A stretch of 64,000 nucleotides of DNA, taken from assembly GCF_004522175.1 (NCBI RefSeq), contig NZ_SDEB01000002.1, positions 186,001 to 250,000 on the forward strand, written 5' to 3'. The notes beneath the pieces were generated by a model. That model had not been told where the DNA came from. It searched no databases and saw only the letters and a program-made list of their open reading frames with translations. A program made the position numbers and the translations under genes. Shown in pieces: positions 41,245-50,024 of the stretch. This stretch comes from Paracoccus ravus (GTDB lineage: Bacteria; Pseudomonadota; Alphaproteobacteria; Rhodobacterales; Rhodobacteraceae). Position 1 is the first letter of the stretch. The number at the start of each line of letters is the position of its first letter.

Positions 41245-42585
41245 TTACTGACCCTTCTTCTGGCGCAGCGCCTGCATCAGGCGGGTGGCGAGGCCGGGCT
41301 TGTTCACTTGCCGCGAGCGACCCAGCGCCATCGCGTCATCCGGCACGTCCTCGGTGATGACCGAGCCCGAGCCGGTCATGGCGCGGTTGCCGACGCGCAC
41401 CGGCGCGACCAGCATCGTGTCCGAGCCGATGAAGGCGTTGGCCCCGATCTCGGTCCGGTGCTTGCCGACGCCGTCGTAATTGCAGGTGACGGTGCCGGCG
41501 CCGATATTCGTGGCCTCGCCGATGTGGGCGTCGCCCAGATAGGTCAGGTGGCCGACCTTGACGCCTTCGTCCAGCACCGAGTTCTTGATCTCGACGAAAT
41601 TGCCGACATGGACATCGCCGCCCAATTCCGCACCGGGACGCAGGCGCGCGAAGGGGCCGACGGTCGCGCCGGAACTGATATGGCAGCCTTCGAGATGGCA
41701 GAAGGGCAGGATCTCGGCTCCGCTTTCCACGGTGACGCCGGGACCGAAGACCACGTTCTGCCCGATGATGGCATCGCGCCCGACATAGGTGTCGAGCGCG
41801 AACCAGACGGTCGCCGGATCGGTCAGGGTCACGCCATCCTCAAGCGCGCGGGCGCGGGCGCGGGTCTGGAAGGCAGCTTCGGCGGCGGCGAGTTCCTCGC
41901 GGGTGTTGATGCCCAAAGTCTCGGCTTCGTCGCAGGTGACGACCTCGACGCGGCGGCCCTCGGCGCGGGCGAACGCGGGGATATCGGTCAGGTAATATTC
42001 GCCCGCCGCATTGGCATTGCCGATGCGCGGCAGAAGCGCGCGCAGCAGGTCCGCATCGGCGGCCAGAACGCCGGAATTGACCAGACGGATGGCGCGGGTG
42101 GCCTCATCGGCATCCTTGTATTCGACGATGCGCTCTAGCCCCTCGGGACCAGTGACGAGGCGGCCATAGCGGCCGGGATCGGCGGCCTCGAAGCCCAGCA
42201 CGACGACATCGGCATGGTGGCTCGCCAGCGCCAGCAAAGTGTCCTCGCCGATGAAGGGGGTGTCGCCGTAAAGCACGATGACGCGGCCCTCGAAGCCCTC
42301 GAGATGCGGCAGCGCCTGCTGCACGGCATGGGCGGTGCCCAGTTGCTCTTCCTGCAGGGCGATCGCGGCCTCGGAATCAAGCTTGCCGACAGCCTTCTTC
42401 ACCGCCTCCGCGCCATGTCCGGCAACGACCACGACCTGTTCAGGCTCCAAGGCGCGTCCAACGGCCAGCGCATGGCCCACCAGCGGCACGCCGCCCAGAC
42501 GATGCAGAACCTTGGGCAGATCCGACTGCATCCGGCTTCCCTGCCCTGCTGCCAGAACGATGAGCGCGACGGGATTGTCTGACAT
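41245..42585 (-). CDS. glmU: Bifunctional N-acetyltransferase/uridylyltransferase GlmU
   Basis: 446 residues. Acetylates glucosamine-1-phosphate and then makes UDP-GlcNAc. N-terminal pyrophosphorylase with LAAGQGSRMQSDLPKVLH (nucleotide loop). C-terminal left-handed beta-helix hexapeptide repeats from about residue 245, with NFVEIKNSVLDEGVKVGHLTYLGDAHIG and the catalytic region NYDGVGKHRTEIG. First gene of glmU-glmS and divergent from the phosphatase gene gph. Confidence 0.96.
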   Translation of the reverse strand: MSDNPVALIVLAAGQGSRMQSDLPKVLHRLGGVPLVGHALAVGRALEPEQVVVVAGHGAEAVKKAVGKLDSEAAIALQEEQLGTAHAVQQALPHLEGFEGRVIVLYGDTPFIGEDTLLALASHHADVVVLGFEAADPGRYGRLVTGPEGLERIVEYKDADEATRAIRLVNSGVLAADADLLRALLPRIGNANAAGEYYLTDIPAFARAEGRRVEVVTCDEAETLGINTREELAAAEAAFQTRARARALEDGVTLTDPATVWFALDTYVGRDAIIGQNVVFGPGVTVESGAEILPFCHLEGCHISSGATVGPFARLRPGAELGGDVHVGNFVEIKNSVLDEGVKVGHLTYLGDAHIGEATNIGAGTVTCNYDGVGKHRTEIGANAFIGSDTMLVAPVRVGNRAMTGSGSVITEDVPDDAMALGRSRQVNKPGLATRLMQALRQKKGQ

Positions 42586-42687
42586 GACGGCCTCTTGCCT
42601 GTTTCTTATCTGATCTTGGCGTTCTACCTATGGGGCGGCATCGGGGAAAGTCCCGACCGATCAAACATCTTTACGGAAGGTTACAGC

Positions 42688-43365
42688 ATGGCGGGAACGG
42701 TGGTCTTCGATCTGGACGGGACGCTGGCGGATACGTCGGGCGATCTGATCGCGGCCGCGAATGCCTGCTTTTCCGGTCGCGGCCTCGGCCCGCTTCTGGA
42801 TCCCGTCGCCGATGCGCTGATCGCATTTCACGGCGGACGCGCGATGCTGCGGGCAGGCTATGCGCGCATCGCGGCCGATACGCTGTTGCCCCCCGGTGCC
42901 GAGGACGAGGATTATCCGCGCCTGCTCGAGCATTATGCTGGGTGCATCGCGCAGCATACCCGCTTGTATCCGGGAACCGCGAGGGCGCTGGATCTGCTTG
43001 CCGAGGCCGGCCACAGGCTTGCCGTCTGCACGAACAAACCCGAGGCCCTCGCTGAAATCCTGTTGCGGGAACTGGGGATACGCGACCGCTTCGCGGCCCT
43101 GATCGGGGCTGACACTTTGCCCGTCCGCAAGCCCGATCCCCGCCCCTATGCCGCGGCGGTCGCGGGCGCGGGCGGCGAAATTGCCCGCTCGTTTCTGGTC
43201 GGCGATACGGAGACCGACCGCAAGACAGCTTCGGCTGCGGGTGTCAGGGTGGCGTTGGTGGCTTTCGGACCCGAAGGCGAGGCCCTGTCCCGGCTTGCCC
43301 CCGAAGCCATGCTTGGACATTTCGATGAATTGCCCGCATTGGCGCAGGACTGGCTTGGGGCGTGA
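42688..43365 (+). CDS. gph: HAD-family phosphoglycolate phosphatase
   Basis: 225 residues. FDLDGTLADTSGDL holds the two catalytic Asp residues, KPDPRPY the Lys, and VGDTETDRKTA the acidic motif IV; a helical cap lies between. Removes phosphate from 2-phosphoglycolate from DNA repair or oxygenase reactions. GGAAGG is 7 nt before the ATG. Other HAD substrates cannot be ruled out. Convergent with bfr. Confidence 0.85.
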   Translation: MAGTVVFDLDGTLADTSGDLIAAANACFSGRGLGPLLDPVADALIAFHGGRAMLRAGYARIAADTLLPPGAEDEDYPRLLEHYAGCIAQHTRLYPGTARALDLLAEAGHRLAVCTNKPEALAEILLRELGIRDRFAALIGADTLPVRKPDPRPYAAAVAGAGGEIARSFLVGDTETDRKTASAAGVRVALVAFGPEGEALSRLAPEAMLGHFDELPALAQDWLGA

Positions 43366-43369
43366 AAAG

Positions 43370-43388
43370 GGGGCCAGGACGGCCCCCG
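43370..43388. terminator. Shared hairpin between gph and bfr
   Basis: GGGGGCC-AGGAC-GGCCCCC, 7-bp stem in the 38-nt gap between convergent genes, flanked by AAAA on the left, so T-rich for the minus strand transcript of bfr. Confidence 0.65.
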
Positions 43389-43403
43389 TTCCCGGTCCCG
43401 ATG

Positions 43404-43889
43404 TCACTCGGCCTCGCTGGCCGGTTTCGCGTTCAACTGGCCGTAATTCTGCGCCCCGATCGTCTCGTAGAGATCAAGCTGGGTCTCGAGGAAGTCGATA
43501 TGGCCTTCCTCATCGGCGATCAGATCCTCGAACAGGTCCTTGCTGACATAGTCCTTGACCGATTCGCAGTGGTCGCGGGCCTCGATATAAAGCGTGCGCG
43601 CGTCATGCTCGGCGGCAAGGTCTGATTCCAGCGTCTCGCGCAGATCCTGCCCGATGCGCAGCGGATCCAGCTTTTGCAGATTCGGATGACCTTCAAGGAA
43701 GATGATGCGCTGGATCAGCCGATCAGCGTGATGCATTTCCTCGATCGATTCGGCGCGGGACTTGTCGGCGATCTTGCCGAAGCCCCAATCCTCTTGCAGC
43801 CGGTAATGCAGCCAATACTGGCTGACGGCGGTCAGCTCAGACCGTAGCGCTGCGTTGAGATATTCGATGACCTTGGCGTCGCCCTTCAT
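43404..43889 (-). CDS. bfr: Bacterioferritin
   Basis: 161 residues. Stores iron in a 24-mer with haem between subunits. Met52 in [12 protein letters not shown] is the haem ligand. Ferroxidase residues are visible as Glu18 (LRSELTAV), Glu51/His54 (EMHHAD) and EEGHIDFLE near the end. Length and motifs are normal. The start lies inside the 3' end of bfd (53-nt overlap, different frame), so translation of the two is linked. Confidence 0.96.
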   Translation of the reverse strand: MKGDAKVIEYLNAALRSELTAVSQYWLHYRLQEDWGFGKIADKSRAESIEEMHHADRLIQRIIFLEGHPNLQKLDPLRIGQDLRETLESDLAAEHDARTLYIEARDHCESVKDYVSKDLFEDLIADEEGHIDFLETQLDLYETIGAQNYGQLNAKPASEAE

Positions 43890-44127
43890 CGCTGGCTCCT
43901 TTGCGGCTGGCTCTCAGCCCCCGAAGGATCGGGGGCACGGCCAGATTATCGCAATGGCGCATCGTGTCCAGAAACAAGGGCATACAGCCGCCGCAATCGG
44001 CGCGTTTGCCGAGGGCGTGGTAGATTTTTCCGGGGGTGATGATGGTCTCGGGATCGGCCGCGCGCATCCAGTCCACCGCCGCGCGGATGTCATGGTCGGA
44101 AATCTGGGTGCAATGGCAGACGATCAT
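43837..44127 (-). CDS. bfd: Bacterioferritin-associated ferredoxin
   Basis: 96 residues from ATG 44127 (AGGTGA ribosome-binding site); a GTG at 44136 would add three. A [2Fe-2S] protein with the CHC...CxxC arrangement: [13 protein letters not shown] at the start and ADCGGCMPL after residue 45. It reduces core iron in Bfr for release. The conserved domain ends near residue 65. The remaining basic tail overlaps the bfr start in another frame, so it may be poorly constrained. Confidence 0.85.
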   Translation of the reverse strand: MIVCHCTQISDHDIRAAVDWMRAADPETIITPGKIYHALGKRADCGGCMPLFLDTMRHCDNLAVPPILRGLRASRKGASDEGRRQGHRISQRSATV

Positions 44128-44250
44128 GTGAGTCACCTAGTCGAATTGGGCAAAACTTACCGATTCCGTCGGCCAAGTAAAGTCCGAGTTTTTCACTTTG
44201 TGATTAGTCGCCGCCTTGACGCTGCGAGATGGCGGCGCGACAAGCCGGGC

Positions 44251-45300
44251 ATGAAGCTAGACGATTTCGACTTTCACCTGCCCGAAGGGCTGATCGCCAC
44301 CCGTCCCGCGCGCCCGCGCAGTTCGGCACGTTTGCTGCTGGCCGAGGGCCTCGCGACGCGCGATCTGCATGTGCGCGACCTGACCGACCTGCTCGGGCCG
44401 GGCGATCTTTTGGTGCTCAATGACACCAAGGTCATTCCCGCCCGCCTCACCGGCACCCGCGCGCGCCAGACGCCCCAGGGCGAGGTCGTGGCCAAGGTCG
44501 AGATCACTCTGCTGGAACCCGACGCCAATGGCGGCTGGAAAGCGCTGGCGAAGCCCCTGCGCAAACTGAAGCAGGGCGAGGTGATCCGCTTTGGCGAGGC
44601 GCTTTCTGCCGAGGTCGCCGAGATTGCCGAGGCCGGGCTGACCCTGCGCTTCGACGCGACGGGCGATGCTTTCGACGCGGCTCTTAGCCAAGTCGGCGCG
44701 ATGCCCCTGCCGCCCTATATCGCGGCCTTGCGCGCCCCGGACGAGGCCGACCGCGAGGATTACCAGACCGTCTGGGCCAAGAAGAGCGGTGCCGTCGCTG
44801 CGCCGACGGCCAGCCTGCATTTCGACGCCGAACTTCTGGACGCACTTCGCGCCAAGGGTGTGCGTTTCGCCCATGTCACGCTGCATGTCGGCGCGGGCAC
44901 TTTCCTGCCCGTCAAGGTCGAGGATGTCACCACCCACAAGATGCATGGCGAATGGGGCGAGGTGACCCCTGAAACCGCCGAGGCGATCAATGCCACCCGC
45001 AAGGCCGGTGGCCGGATCATCCCCGTGGGTACCACGGCGCTGCGCCTGATCGAATCCGCCGCGCGCGAGGATGGCACCGTCGCGCCGTTTCGCGATGTCA
45101 CGGAAATCTTCATCTATCCCGGTTACCGCTTCAGGGTGACCGACGCGCTGATGACCAATTTCCATCTGCCGAAATCAACCCTGCTCATGCTGGTCAGCGC
45201 GCTCATGGGACAGGACCGGATTCGCGAGATCTATCGCCATGCCGTGGATTCGGGATATCGCTTCTTTAGTTACGGCGATGCCTCTCTTCTGATTCCCTGA
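44251..45300 (+). CDS. queA: S-adenosylmethionine:tRNA ribosyltransferase-isomerase
   Basis: 349 residues from ATG 44251. Transfers the ribosyl part of SAM to preQ1 in tRNA, making epoxyqueuosine. Typical blocks: [20 protein letters not shown] at the N-terminus, [32 protein letters not shown], and [15 protein letters not shown] near the end, finishing in [14 protein letters not shown]. Divergent from bfd with a 123-nt gap. Length is standard. Confidence 0.96.
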   Translation: MKLDDFDFHLPEGLIATRPARPRSSARLLLAEGLATRDLHVRDLTDLLGPGDLLVLNDTKVIPARLTGTRARQTPQGEVVAKVEITLLEPDANGGWKALAKPLRKLKQGEVIRFGEALSAEVAEIAEAGLTLRFDATGDAFDAALSQVGAMPLPPYIAALRAPDEADREDYQTVWAKKSGAVAAPTASLHFDAELLDALRAKGVRFAHVTLHVGAGTFLPVKVEDVTTHKMHGEWGEVTPETAEAINATRKAGGRIIPVGTTALRLIESAAREDGTVAPFRDVTEIFIYPGYRFRVTDALMTNFHLPKSTLLMLVSALMGQDRIREIYRHAVDSGYRFFSYGDASLLIP

Positions 45301-45311
45301 AGGATTCCGAA

Positions 45312-46556
45312 ATGCTTTCCGTGCTGCGCACCACCTGGCCCTTGCTTCTTGGCATCCTGTTTCTGATGGTCGGAAACGGGATGCAGGGCACGCTACTGGG
45401 TATTCGCGGCGCGATCGAGGGCATGTCCACGACGCATATGTCGGTGGTGATGTCCTCGTATTTCGGCGGCTTCTTGCTGGGATCGCGGATCGTTCCGGAC
45501 ATGATCCAGAAGGTCGGGCATGTGCGGGTCTTTGCCGCGTTGGCCTCGATGATTTCGTCGGTGCTGATCCTTTACGCGGCATGGCCGCATTGGATCGTCT
45601 GGGCGATGCTGCGGCTGGGCATCGGCTTCTGCTTCTCGGGGGTCTATATCACCGCGGAAAGCTGGCTGAACGCCAGTGCCCGCAATGAAACGCGCGGGCA
45701 GGCCCTCTCGGCCTATATGATCGTGCAGATGCTGGGCATCATCGCCGCGCAAGTCCTGATGAACATCAGCGATCCGGCAGGCTATCTGCTTTTCGTGATC
45801 CCTTCGGTCCTGGTCAGCCTGTCCTTCCTGCCGATCCTTCTGTCGAGACAGCCCGCGCCCCAATTCTCGACGATCCAGCGCATGACCTTCGCCCGCCTGT
45901 TCCAGGTCTCGCCCCTTGGCTGCATCGGCATGTTCCTCATGGGCGGCGTGTTTTCGGCGATTTTCGGGATGGCCTCGGTCTGGGGCTCTCTCAAGGGCCT
46001 GAGCGTCACCGAAATCTCGGCATTCGTGGCGGCGATCTATCTGGGCGGGCTGGTGCTGCAATACCCGGTGGGCTGGTTCTCCGACCATAACGACCGCCGC
46101 ATGATCGTCATGGTCCTGTCTCTGGTCGGGCTGATCGTCAGCGCGGTCACGCTCTATGTTCAACCGGGGATCTGGGGGCTGTTGCTGACTGCGGCGATCA
46201 TCGGCGGCGTCGCCAATCCGGTCTATTCGCTCCTCATCGCCTATACCAACGACTTCCTCGACAATACCGACATGGCGGCAGCCTCGGCCGGTCTGCTGTT
46301 CATAAACGGCATCGGCGCGATCACCGGCCCGCTGATCACCGGCTGGCTGATGTCGCGGCTGGGACCCGAAGGGTTCTGGGTCTATATCGGCATCCTGCTC
46401 GCGCTGCTGACCATCTATGCGGGCTGGCGCAAGCTGCGTCGCGCCGCGCCGGCGATGGACCAGAACTTCGCCGTCATTGCGCCCTCGGCCACCCCCATCG
46501 CCATCGAGGCCGCGCTGGAAAATGCCGGCCCCGACGAGGTTCAGGCTGCCCAGTGA
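45312..46556 (+). CDS. MFS permease (YcaD-like)
   Basis: 414 residues with twelve predicted helices and a soluble C-terminal tail of about 40 residues. First half has GIRGAIEGMSTTHMSVVMSS and GSRIVPDMIQKVGHVRVFA (MFS loop 2-3 motif). YITAESWLNASARNETRGQ is characteristic of the YcaD/sugar-like subgroup. Starts 11 nt after queA, likely co-transcribed. The substrate is unknown. Confidence 0.85.
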   Translation: MLSVLRTTWPLLLGILFLMVGNGMQGTLLGIRGAIEGMSTTHMSVVMSSYFGGFLLGSRIVPDMIQKVGHVRVFAALASMISSVLILYAAWPHWIVWAMLRLGIGFCFSGVYITAESWLNASARNETRGQALSAYMIVQMLGIIAAQVLMNISDPAGYLLFVIPSVLVSLSFLPILLSRQPAPQFSTIQRMTFARLFQVSPLGCIGMFLMGGVFSAIFGMASVWGSLKGLSVTEISAFVAAIYLGGLVLQYPVGWFSDHNDRRMIVMVLSLVGLIVSAVTLYVQPGIWGLLLTAAIIGGVANPVYSLLIAYTNDFLDNTDMAAASAGLLFINGIGAITGPLITGWLMSRLGPEGFWVYIGILLALLTIYAGWRKLRRAAPAMDQNFAVIAPSATPIAIEAALENAGPDEVQAAQ

Positions 46557-46610
46557 CTTGCAGCCCGGGTGCGGCTCTGCAACCATCTCCTATGCAATAG
46601 GAGGGATGGC

Positions 46611-47207
46611 ATGACCCAAGGGATCGCAACCCCGGATGAGATCAACCGCTTCTGGCTCGACGAGGTCGGGGAAAAGGGCTGGTATACCCGTTCTGACACG
46701 CTCGACCAGACGATCGAAAGGCGCTTTCTCGCGACTTGGCAGATGGCCGATGCGGTTGTCCCGGACTGGGTCCGCAGCCCCGAAGGCGCGCTTGCAGCAC
46801 TGATCCTCACCGATCAGTTCCCCCGGAACATGTTTCGCGAAGATCCGCGCGCCTTCGCGACGGATGAGCTGGCCCTGAGCCTCGCCGAAACCGCGATCGC
46901 CGCAGGCTTCGATCTCAGCATCCCACCCCCCGCGCGGCAGTTCTTTTACCTTCCCTTCGAGCATAGCGAGAAACTGGCCCATCAGGACCGCGCCGTGGCG
47001 CTGTTTTCCGAATTCATGCCCGGAGAAAACCTGCGCCATGCCGAATTGCATCGCGACACGATCGCATTTTTCGGCCGTTTTCCCTGGCGCAACGCGGCGC
47101 TCGGTCGCGAACCGACGGCAATTGAAACCCATGTCATGCAGACCGGCGGCTATGGCGCGCTGGTCTCGGGAAAGCTGTTGCTTGCCGATCTGGAGAAAAT
47201 GGTTTAA
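46611..47207 (+). CDS. DUF924 family protein
   Basis: 198 residues. Recognised by ALILTDQFPRNMFR and FFYLPFEHSEKLAHQD, hallmarks of DUF924 (PF06041), a helical, TPR-like fold with no settled function. AGGAGGG lies 6-10 nt before the ATG. It follows the MFS gene by 54 nt and precedes lpdA. Cytoplasmic. Confidence 0.9.
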   Translation: MTQGIATPDEINRFWLDEVGEKGWYTRSDTLDQTIERRFLATWQMADAVVPDWVRSPEGALAALILTDQFPRNMFREDPRAFATDELALSLAETAIAAGFDLSIPPPARQFFYLPFEHSEKLAHQDRAVALFSEFMPGENLRHAELHRDTIAFFGRFPWRNAALGREPTAIETHVMQTGGYGALVSGKLLLADLEKMV

Positions 47208-47240
47208 CGCTCAACTATCTTTTTCGGTAGGGGGAATTTC

Positions 47241-48632
47241 ATGGCGCAATCCTTCGATATGGTGGTGATCGGCTCGGGTCCGGGCGGTTATGTCTGCGCC
47301 ATCCGCGGAGCCCAGCTTGGCCTGAAGGTCGCGGTGATCGAGCGCGAGCATCTGGGCGGCATCTGCCTGAACTGGGGCTGCATCCCGACCAAGGCGCTGT
47401 TGCGCTCGGCCGAGGTCTTCCACCTGATGCACCGCGCCAAGGAATTCGGCCTGTCGGCTGGCAGCATCGGCTATGACCTGCCCGCCGTCGTCCAGCGCTC
47501 GCGCGGCGTGGCCAAACAGCTTGCCAGCGGCGTCGGCCATCTGCTGAAAAAGAACAAGGTCACCGTCATCATGGGCGAGGCCACGCTGACCGGCCCCGGC
47601 AAGATCTCGGTCAAGACCGACAAGGGTGCCGAAGACGTCATCGGCAAATCAATCGTTCTGGCCACCGGCGCCCGGGCCCGCGAACTTCCGGGCCTCGAGC
47701 CCGATGGCGATCTGGTCTGGAACTACAAGCACGCGCTGAACCCGCCGCGCATGCCCGGCAAGCTCCTCGTCATCGGTTCAGGCGCGATCGGCATCGAATT
47801 CGCGAGCTTCTTCAACACGCTCGGCGCGGACACCACCGTTGTCGAGGTGATGGACCGCGTTCTTCCCGTCGAGGACGCGGAAATCTCGGCCCTGGCGAAA
47901 AAGCAATTCGTCAAGCAGGGCATGAAGATCATGGAAAAGGCGACGGTCAAGAAGCTCGACCGTGCCAAAGGAAAAGTCACCGCCCATATCGAGATCGGCG
48001 GCAAGACCGAGACCCATGACTTCGACACTGTCATCTCGGCTGTCGGCATCGTCGGCAATGTGGAAAACCTCGGCCTCGAGAAACTGGGCGTCAAGATCGA
48101 CCGCACCCATGTCGTGACCGATCAATATTGCCGCACCGGCGTTGCGGGCCTCTTCGCCATCGGCGACGTTGCGGGCGCGCCTTGGCTTGCGCACAAGGCC
48201 AGCCACGAAGGTGTCATGGTCGCGGAACTGATCGCAGGCCAGCACCCTCACCCCATCAAGCCGAACTCGATCCCGGGCTGCACCTATTGCAATCCCCAAG
48301 TCGCCTCCGTCGGCCTGACCGAGGACAAGGCCAAGGAAGCGGGCTACGAGATCAAGGTCGGTCGCTTCCCCTTCGTCGGCAATGGCAAGGCCATAGCCCT
48401 TGGCGAGCCCGAAGGTCTGGTCAAGACCATCTTCGACGCCAAGACCGGCGAACTTCTCGGCGCGCATATGGTCGGCGCCGAGGTCACCGAACTGATCCAG
48501 GGCTATGTCATCGGCCGCACGCTGGAAACCACCGAGGCGGAACTGATGGAAACGGTCTTCCCGCATCCGACGCTCAGCGAAATGATGCACGAATCGGTGC
48601 TCTCGGCTTACGGCCGCACCATCCATTTCTGA
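47241..48632 (+). CDS. lpdA: Dihydrolipoyl dehydrogenase
   Basis: 463 residues. E3 of 2-oxoacid dehydrogenases and the glycine cleavage system: reoxidises dihydrolipoamide with NAD. FAD motif GSGPGG at 12-17, redox disulfide in GGICLNWGCIPTK, NAD-binding GSGAIGIEFASFF, and the catalytic His-Glu pair in FPHPTLSEMMHESV. No E1/E2 gene is nearby, so this may be a stand-alone copy shared by several complexes. Ends in a good terminator. Confidence 0.95.
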   Translation: MAQSFDMVVIGSGPGGYVCAIRGAQLGLKVAVIEREHLGGICLNWGCIPTKALLRSAEVFHLMHRAKEFGLSAGSIGYDLPAVVQRSRGVAKQLASGVGHLLKKNKVTVIMGEATLTGPGKISVKTDKGAEDVIGKSIVLATGARARELPGLEPDGDLVWNYKHALNPPRMPGKLLVIGSGAIGIEFASFFNTLGADTTVVEVMDRVLPVEDAEISALAKKQFVKQGMKIMEKATVKKLDRAKGKVTAHIEIGGKTETHDFDTVISAVGIVGNVENLGLEKLGVKIDRTHVVTDQYCRTGVAGLFAIGDVAGAPWLAHKASHEGVMVAELIAGQHPHPIKPNSIPGCTYCNPQVASVGLTEDKAKEAGYEIKVGRFPFVGNGKAIALGEPEGLVKTIFDAKTGELLGAHMVGAEVTELIQGYVIGRTLETTEAELMETVFPHPTLSEMMHESVLSAYGRTIHF

Positions 48633-48637
48633 TGCGA

Positions 48638-48668
48638 AAGGGGGCCGATGGCCCCCTTCTTCTTTCTT
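48638..48668 (+). terminator. Terminator of lpdA
   Basis: AAGGGGGCC-GAT-GGCCCCCTT, a perfect 9-bp stem 5 nt after the stop, followed by CTTCTTCTTT. Confidence 0.85.
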
Positions 48669-48685
48669 GAAGAAATATCCCACGG

Positions 48686-48757
48686 GGGTCCGGGGGTGTG
48701 AAACCCCCGGAATCTTGTCGCGGGTCCGGGGGTGTGAAACCCCCGGGATCTTGCCGC
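48686..48757. repeat. 36-bp tandem repeat with internal hairpin
   Basis: Two adjacent 36-bp units (48686-48721 and 48722-48757) differing at two positions, with the first ten or so bases of a third. Each unit contains CCGGGGG-TGTGAAA-CCCCCGG, a 7-bp hairpin. Lies between lpdA and the M20 gene. Confidence 0.85.
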
Positions 48758-48790
48758 GGATCCGGGCTTTCCCGCCCGCGCGCCGGTAGT

Positions 48791-49960
48791 TCAGGCCGAA
48801 ACCGGCATCCTGGCCTCGACCATGCCGGCATACCAGCTCGAACCGGCAGGGATGGCATTGTCGTCGAAATCATAGGCCGGGTGATGCACCATCGCCGTGT
48901 CGCCATTGCCGACAAAGATATAGGCGCCGGGACGTTCGTTCAGCATATAGCTGAAATCCTCGCCGCCCATCATCGGCTGCATGTCCAGATTGACCGCTCC
49001 CGCGACCTGACGGGCCACCTCGGCGGCGAAACCCGTCTGCTCGGGATGGTTCATCGTCACGGGATAGCCGCGTTCATATTGCACATCGGCCTTTGCGCCA
49101 AAGGCTGCCGCGATATTCTCGGCGACCCGCGCAATCCCCTCTTCAAGCTGGTCACGCACGTCGGGGTCAAGGCTCCGGGCGGTGCCCTTCAGCTTCACCA
49201 CCTGCGGGATGACGTTATGCGCCTTCGAATCCGTCTCGACCACGCAGACCGAGACCACCGCGTTCTTCAGCGGGTCGATATTGCGCGAGACGATGGATTG
49301 CAGCGCCACGATGATCTGGGCGGAAACCAAGGTCGTGTCGATCGTCTCATGCGGCTTCGCGGCATGGCCGCCCTTGCCGGTCACCACGATGTCGAACTGA
49401 TCCGCCGCCGCCATCATCGCACCCTCGCGGATCGCGAAACTGCCGGTCGGATAGCCCGGCATATTATGCATGCCGTAGAATTCCTGAATACCCCAGCGCG
49501 AGACAAGGCCGTCCTCGACCATGGCGAGCCCACCGCCGCCGCCCTCTTCCGCGGGTTGGAAGATCACCACCGCCGTGCCGTCGAAATTCCGGGTCTCGGC
49601 CAAATATTTCGCCGCGCCCAGCAGCATGGCGGTATGGCCGTCATGGCCGCAGGCATGCATCACACCCGGCGTCTTCGAGGCATATTCCGCGCCGGTGATC
49701 TCGCGGATCGGCAATGCATCCATATCGGCCCGCAGGCCGATCACCCGGCCCGCACTGTCGCTGCGGCCCCTGATCACGCCGACCACTCCGGTCCGGCCCA
49801 CGCCCTCAGTCACCTCATCGACGCCGAAACTGCGCAGAAGCTCGGCGACCTTTCCGGCGGTGCGATGGACCTCATAGAGCAATTCGGGATTCTCATGAAA
49901 ATCCCGCCGCCAGGCGGTGATTTCAGGCAGCAATTCGGCAAAGCGGTTCTTGACGGGCAT
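48791..49960 (-). CDS. M20 family amidohydrolase (hippurate hydrolase-like)
   Basis: 389 residues from ATG 49960 (AAGGAG ribosome-binding site). Metal-dependent hydrolase of N-acyl amino acids or related amides. Metal ligands: Cys104/His106 in MHACGHDGHTAM, Glu138/Glu139 in QPAEEGGGG, a His in GMHNMPGYP and a late His/Glu in MMGGEDFSYML. A dimerisation domain spans roughly 185-295. Cytoplasmic. It follows a flavin oxidase gene and a peptide transporter ATPase gene on the same strand, suggesting use of imported acylated substrates. Confidence 0.9.
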   Translation of the reverse strand: MPVKNRFAELLPEITAWRRDFHENPELLYEVHRTAGKVAELLRSFGVDEVTEGVGRTGVVGVIRGRSDSAGRVIGLRADMDALPIREITGAEYASKTPGVMHACGHDGHTAMLLGAAKYLAETRNFDGTAVVIFQPAEEGGGGGLAMVEDGLVSRWGIQEFYGMHNMPGYPTGSFAIREGAMMAAADQFDIVVTGKGGHAAKPHETIDTTLVSAQIIVALQSIVSRNIDPLKNAVVSVCVVETDSKAHNVIPQVVKLKGTARSLDPDVRDQLEEGIARVAENIAAAFGAKADVQYERGYPVTMNHPEQTGFAAEVARQVAGAVNLDMQPMMGGEDFSYMLNERPGAYIFVGNGDTAMVHHPAYDFDDNAIPAGSSWYAGMVEARMPVSA

Positions 49961-50024
49961 GTGGCATCTCCTTCGGAGGCAGCTTCGCCCTTTTGATTTG
50001 CCGCCGCAAGCCTCGGCGCCGCTC

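Noticed and set aside
48686..48767. CRISPR-like direct repeats
   Set aside because: Units are directly adjacent with no spacers and only two full copies; no cas genes nearby.
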